From: Alkalimonas sp.
GTDB taxonomy: Bacteria > Pseudomonadota > Gammaproteobacteria > Enterobacterales > Alteromonadaceae
Length of the DNA stretch: 61,468 nt
Reading direction: 5' to 3'
Assembly (NCBI RefSeq): GCF_020831925.1
Contig: NZ_JAFIFQ010000017.1
Coordinates: 1 to 61,468, forward strand
The stretch's first letter is position 1. Each line of letters starts with the position of its first letter. A program made the position numbers and the translations under genes. A model generated the notes under the pieces. It was not told the DNA's origin and did not search any database. It saw only the letters and a list, made by a program, of their open reading frames with translations. Positions 59,632 to 61,468 of this stretch are shown piece after piece.

Positions 59632-60201
59632 ATGACGATGGCTGAAATTGTATCAACTGAGGTGGCTGTCGAGCTGGTTCAGGCTGGCGAAGTGATTGCT
59701 TACCCAACCGAAGCGGTATTTGGTTTGGGCTGTGATCCGCACAATGAAGCGGCTGTCATGCGATTGCTGGCAATGAAACAGCGCCCGGTAGAAAAAGGTT
59801 TGATTTTGATTGCGGCCGATTATTCGCAGTTGCTGCCCTTTGTCAACGACAGTGCAATCCCGCTGGAGCGACGGGCCAAAATTTTTTCCAGCTGGCCTGG
59901 CCATATCAGCTGGGTGCTTCCAGCCAGCCCTGCAGCACCGCGCTGGATCACCGGTCTGCATCAAAGCATTGCCGTGCGGGTAAGTACCCATCCGGTGGTA
60001 CGAGCTCTGTGTCAGGCCTTGCCTGGGCCACTGGTATCGACCAGTGCGAACAAGGCAGGCGAGCCGGCCATCACCGTTGCCTCAGAGGTGTTGCAGCAAC
60101 TGGGGGGCGATATTGCCGCCTTGGTCGCTGGAGAGCTTGGCGGTGCAGTTCAGCCCAGTCAGATCCGTGATGCCATCAGTGGTCAGATTTTAAGGAGTTA
60201 A
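59632..60201 (+). CDS. tsaC: L-threonylcarbamoyladenylate synthase TsaC
   Basis: First enzyme of the t6A37 tRNA modification pathway, of the YrdC family; 189 residues. The signature [16 protein letters not shown] is followed by [14 protein letters not shown] and [13 protein letters not shown]. An ATG at 59638 is an alternative start; neither has a good ribosome-binding site. hemF starts 1 bp after its stop, and the AAGGAG for hemF lies inside the tsaC 3' end. Confidence 0.95.
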   Translation: MTMAEIVSTEVAVELVQAGEVIAYPTEAVFGLGCDPHNEAAVMRLLAMKQRPVEKGLILIAADYSQLLPFVNDSAIPLERRAKIFSSWPGHISWVLPASPAAPRWITGLHQSIAVRVSTHPVVRALCQALPGPLVSTSANKAGEPAITVASEVLQQLGGDIAALVAGELGGAVQPSQIRDAISGQILRS

Positions 60202-60202
60202 G

Positions 60203-61132
60203 ATGTCCGACAGCAGTCAGCAGCAACTGAGTGAAGTACAAGGTTTTTTACAGCAATTGCAGGATAGCATTTGTCAGGCACTGCAACAGGCCGATGGCAA
60301 GGCGCAATTTGTTGAGGATGCCTGGCAGCGCGCTGAAGGTGGTGGCGGGCGTAGCCGGGTACTAACCAAGGGCGCCGTATTTGAGCAGGCTGGTGTGAAT
60401 TACTCGCATGTGTATGGTGCCCAAATGCCTGCTTCGGCCACGGCGCACCGACCCGAGCTGGCTGGGCGCAGCTTTCATGCCTGCGGTGTTTCTTTGGTGA
60501 TCCATCCAAACAACCCGTATTTACCGACCACCCATGCCAATGTGCGCTTTTTTATTGCGGAAAAACCAGGTGCAGCGCCAGTCTGGTGGTTTGGTGGCGG
60601 CTTTGATCTCACGCCCTTTTACCCCTTTGAAGAAGATGTGGTGCATTGGCACCAAATCGCCAAAGCGGCTGTAGACCCTTTTGGCGCAGAGTATTACCCC
60701 CGTTACAAAACGTGGTGTGATGACTACTTCTACTTAAAGCACCGCGGTGAAACCCGGGGGGTGGGTGGATTGTTCTTTGATGATCTAAACGCGCCTGGTT
60801 TTGGCCAAAGCTTTGCACTGATGCGCTCGGTCGGTGAGGCTTTCTTACCGGCTTACTTGCCTCTGGTGGAGCGGCGTAAAGATACCCCTTATGGTGAGCG
60901 CGAGCGGCAGTTTCAGTTGTACCGCCGTGGCCGCTATGTCGAGTTTAATCTGGTATTTGATCGTGGCACTTTGTTTGGCTTGCAAAGCGGCGGCCGTACC
61001 GAATCCATTTTAATGTCGATGCCACCGCTGGTGCGCTGGCAGTACGGTTATCAGCCTGAGCCTGGTAGTCCGGAGGACTTGTTGTACGAACGCTATCTGC
61101 AGCCACAAGACTGGTTAGGTCTTAACAGTTAA
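60203..61132 (+). CDS. hemF: Oxygen-dependent coproporphyrinogen-III oxidase
   Basis: Aerobic heme-synthesis enzyme converting coproporphyrinogen III to protoporphyrinogen IX; 309 residues. Conserved segments include [41 protein letters not shown] and [35 protein letters not shown]. It is translationally coupled to tsaC and overlaps the convergent haemoglobin gene by 11 bp. Confidence 0.97.
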   Translation: MSDSSQQQLSEVQGFLQQLQDSICQALQQADGKAQFVEDAWQRAEGGGGRSRVLTKGAVFEQAGVNYSHVYGAQMPASATAHRPELAGRSFHACGVSLVIHPNNPYLPTTHANVRFFIAEKPGAAPVWWFGGGFDLTPFYPFEEDVVHWHQIAKAAVDPFGAEYYPRYKTWCDDYFYLKHRGETRGVGGLFFDDLNAPGFGQSFALMRSVGEAFLPAYLPLVERRKDTPYGERERQFQLYRRGRYVEFNLVFDRGTLFGLQSGGRTESILMSMPPLVRWQYGYQPEPGSPEDLLYERYLQPQDWLGLNS

Positions 61133-61468
61133 TCATATGGCTCGCCAGTTGCCCCAGCGACTGGCGCAGTCCTTCGCGTAATAGCGGGTGCTCAACGACC
61201 TCATCCAGCGCCTGGTTCATGCAAAACATCCATTGATCGCGTAGCTGTTGGTTGACGGTAAAAGGCAGGTGGCGGGCACGTAGCCGTGGATGGCCGTATT
61301 TTTCTTCAAATAAAGCGGGGCCGCCGAGCCAGCCGGACAGAAACTCAAAAAATTTTTGCCGGATAGCATCCAAAGGTTTGGGGTGAATAGCATAAAGCTC
61401 ACGCGCCTCTGGTGCGGTTTCCATCACATCGTAAAAGCGATTGGCTAAACGACGGACCGCGTCTTCCC
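61122..61468 (-). CDS. Truncated haemoglobin, group II type (partial)
   Basis: The frame stays open to the window edge, so the N-terminus is missing; 115 residues are visible. Features of 2/2 globins: [27 protein letters not shown], a proximal histidine in [13 protein letters not shown] and the tryptophan in [13 protein letters not shown] that marks group II. Such proteins bind O2 or NO. It is convergent with hemF, which makes the heme precursor. Confidence 0.88.
   Translation of the reverse strand, partial: EDAVRRLANRFYDVMETAPEARELYAIHPKPLDAIRQKFFEFLSGWLGGPALFEEKYGHPRLRARHLPFTVNQQLRDQWMFCMNQALDEVVEHPLLREGLRQSLGQLASHMINC

Overview
The window is about 61 kb of chromosome around the replication origin of a gammaproteobacterium. 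Nearly every gene is a recognisable housekeeping gene. Gene order (mnmE-yidC-yidD-rnpA-rpmH / dnaA-dnaN-recF-gyrB, and mioC-oriC-mnmG-rsmG-parA-parB-atp) is the arrangement known from Alteromonadales such as Shewanella. The protein repertoire would suit a Rheinheimera/Alishewanella-type organism. That placement is inference from gene content and order; no database was searched. There are no tRNA or rRNA genes, CRISPR arrays, insertion sequences or prophage genes.

Region 1 (about 260-11,600, minus strand) holds the ATP synthase operon atpIBEFHAGDC with a good promoter ahead of atpI and a terminator after atpC. Upstream of it lie the chromosome partition genes parA-parB and the tRNA/rRNA modification genes mnmG-rsmG. 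Region 2 (11,602-12,046) is oriC: three contiguous 13-mers starting GATCT, 14 GATC sites, and one perfect plus three near-perfect DnaA boxes, followed by mioC.

Region 3 (12.6-23.9 kb) lies between mioC and mnmE and looks accessory relative to the compact order I know from Shewanella. It carries a cold-shock-type DEAD-box helicase (deaD), thioredoxin 2 (trxC), a SWIM-SNF2 ATPase, a secreted protein with two near-identical PRC-barrel repeats, a tiny lysine-rich ORF coupled to a DUF3185 membrane protein, a cryptochrome-DASH photolyase, an unrecognised probable outer-membrane protein and a CorA transporter.

Region 4 (23.9-37.2 kb) holds mnmE, yidC, yidD, rnpA and rpmH (minus) diverging from dnaA, dnaN, recF and gyrB (plus), then glyQ-glyS. 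The rpmH-dnaA spacer has a strong rpmH promoter and DnaA boxes. Two parS-like ParB sites lie inside recF, so this window contains ParA, ParB, their likely binding sites and the origin together.

Region 5 (37.3-47.3 kb) has a two-receiver response regulator whose first receiver lacks the phospho-acceptor aspartate, a secreted amidohydrolase, a membrane diguanylate cyclase, a small membrane protein, tusA, the fatty-acid oxidation operon fadBA with a FadR-like site, and the lytic transglycosylase slt.

Region 6 (47.4-61.5 kb) has pepQ, trkH, the operon def-fmt-rsmB-trkA (minus), a LysM protein with dprA, smg and yrdD (plus), purE-purK (minus), tsaC-hemF (plus), and a truncated haemoglobin running off the right edge.

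No wholly new multi-gene system is evident. The points most worth a second look are the recF parS pair, the pseudo-receiver, the recent PRC-barrel duplication, a 33-nt-plus repeat that contains the stop codons of two convergent genes, and terminators placed so close to mnmE and glyQ that those genes seem to depend on readthrough or attenuation.
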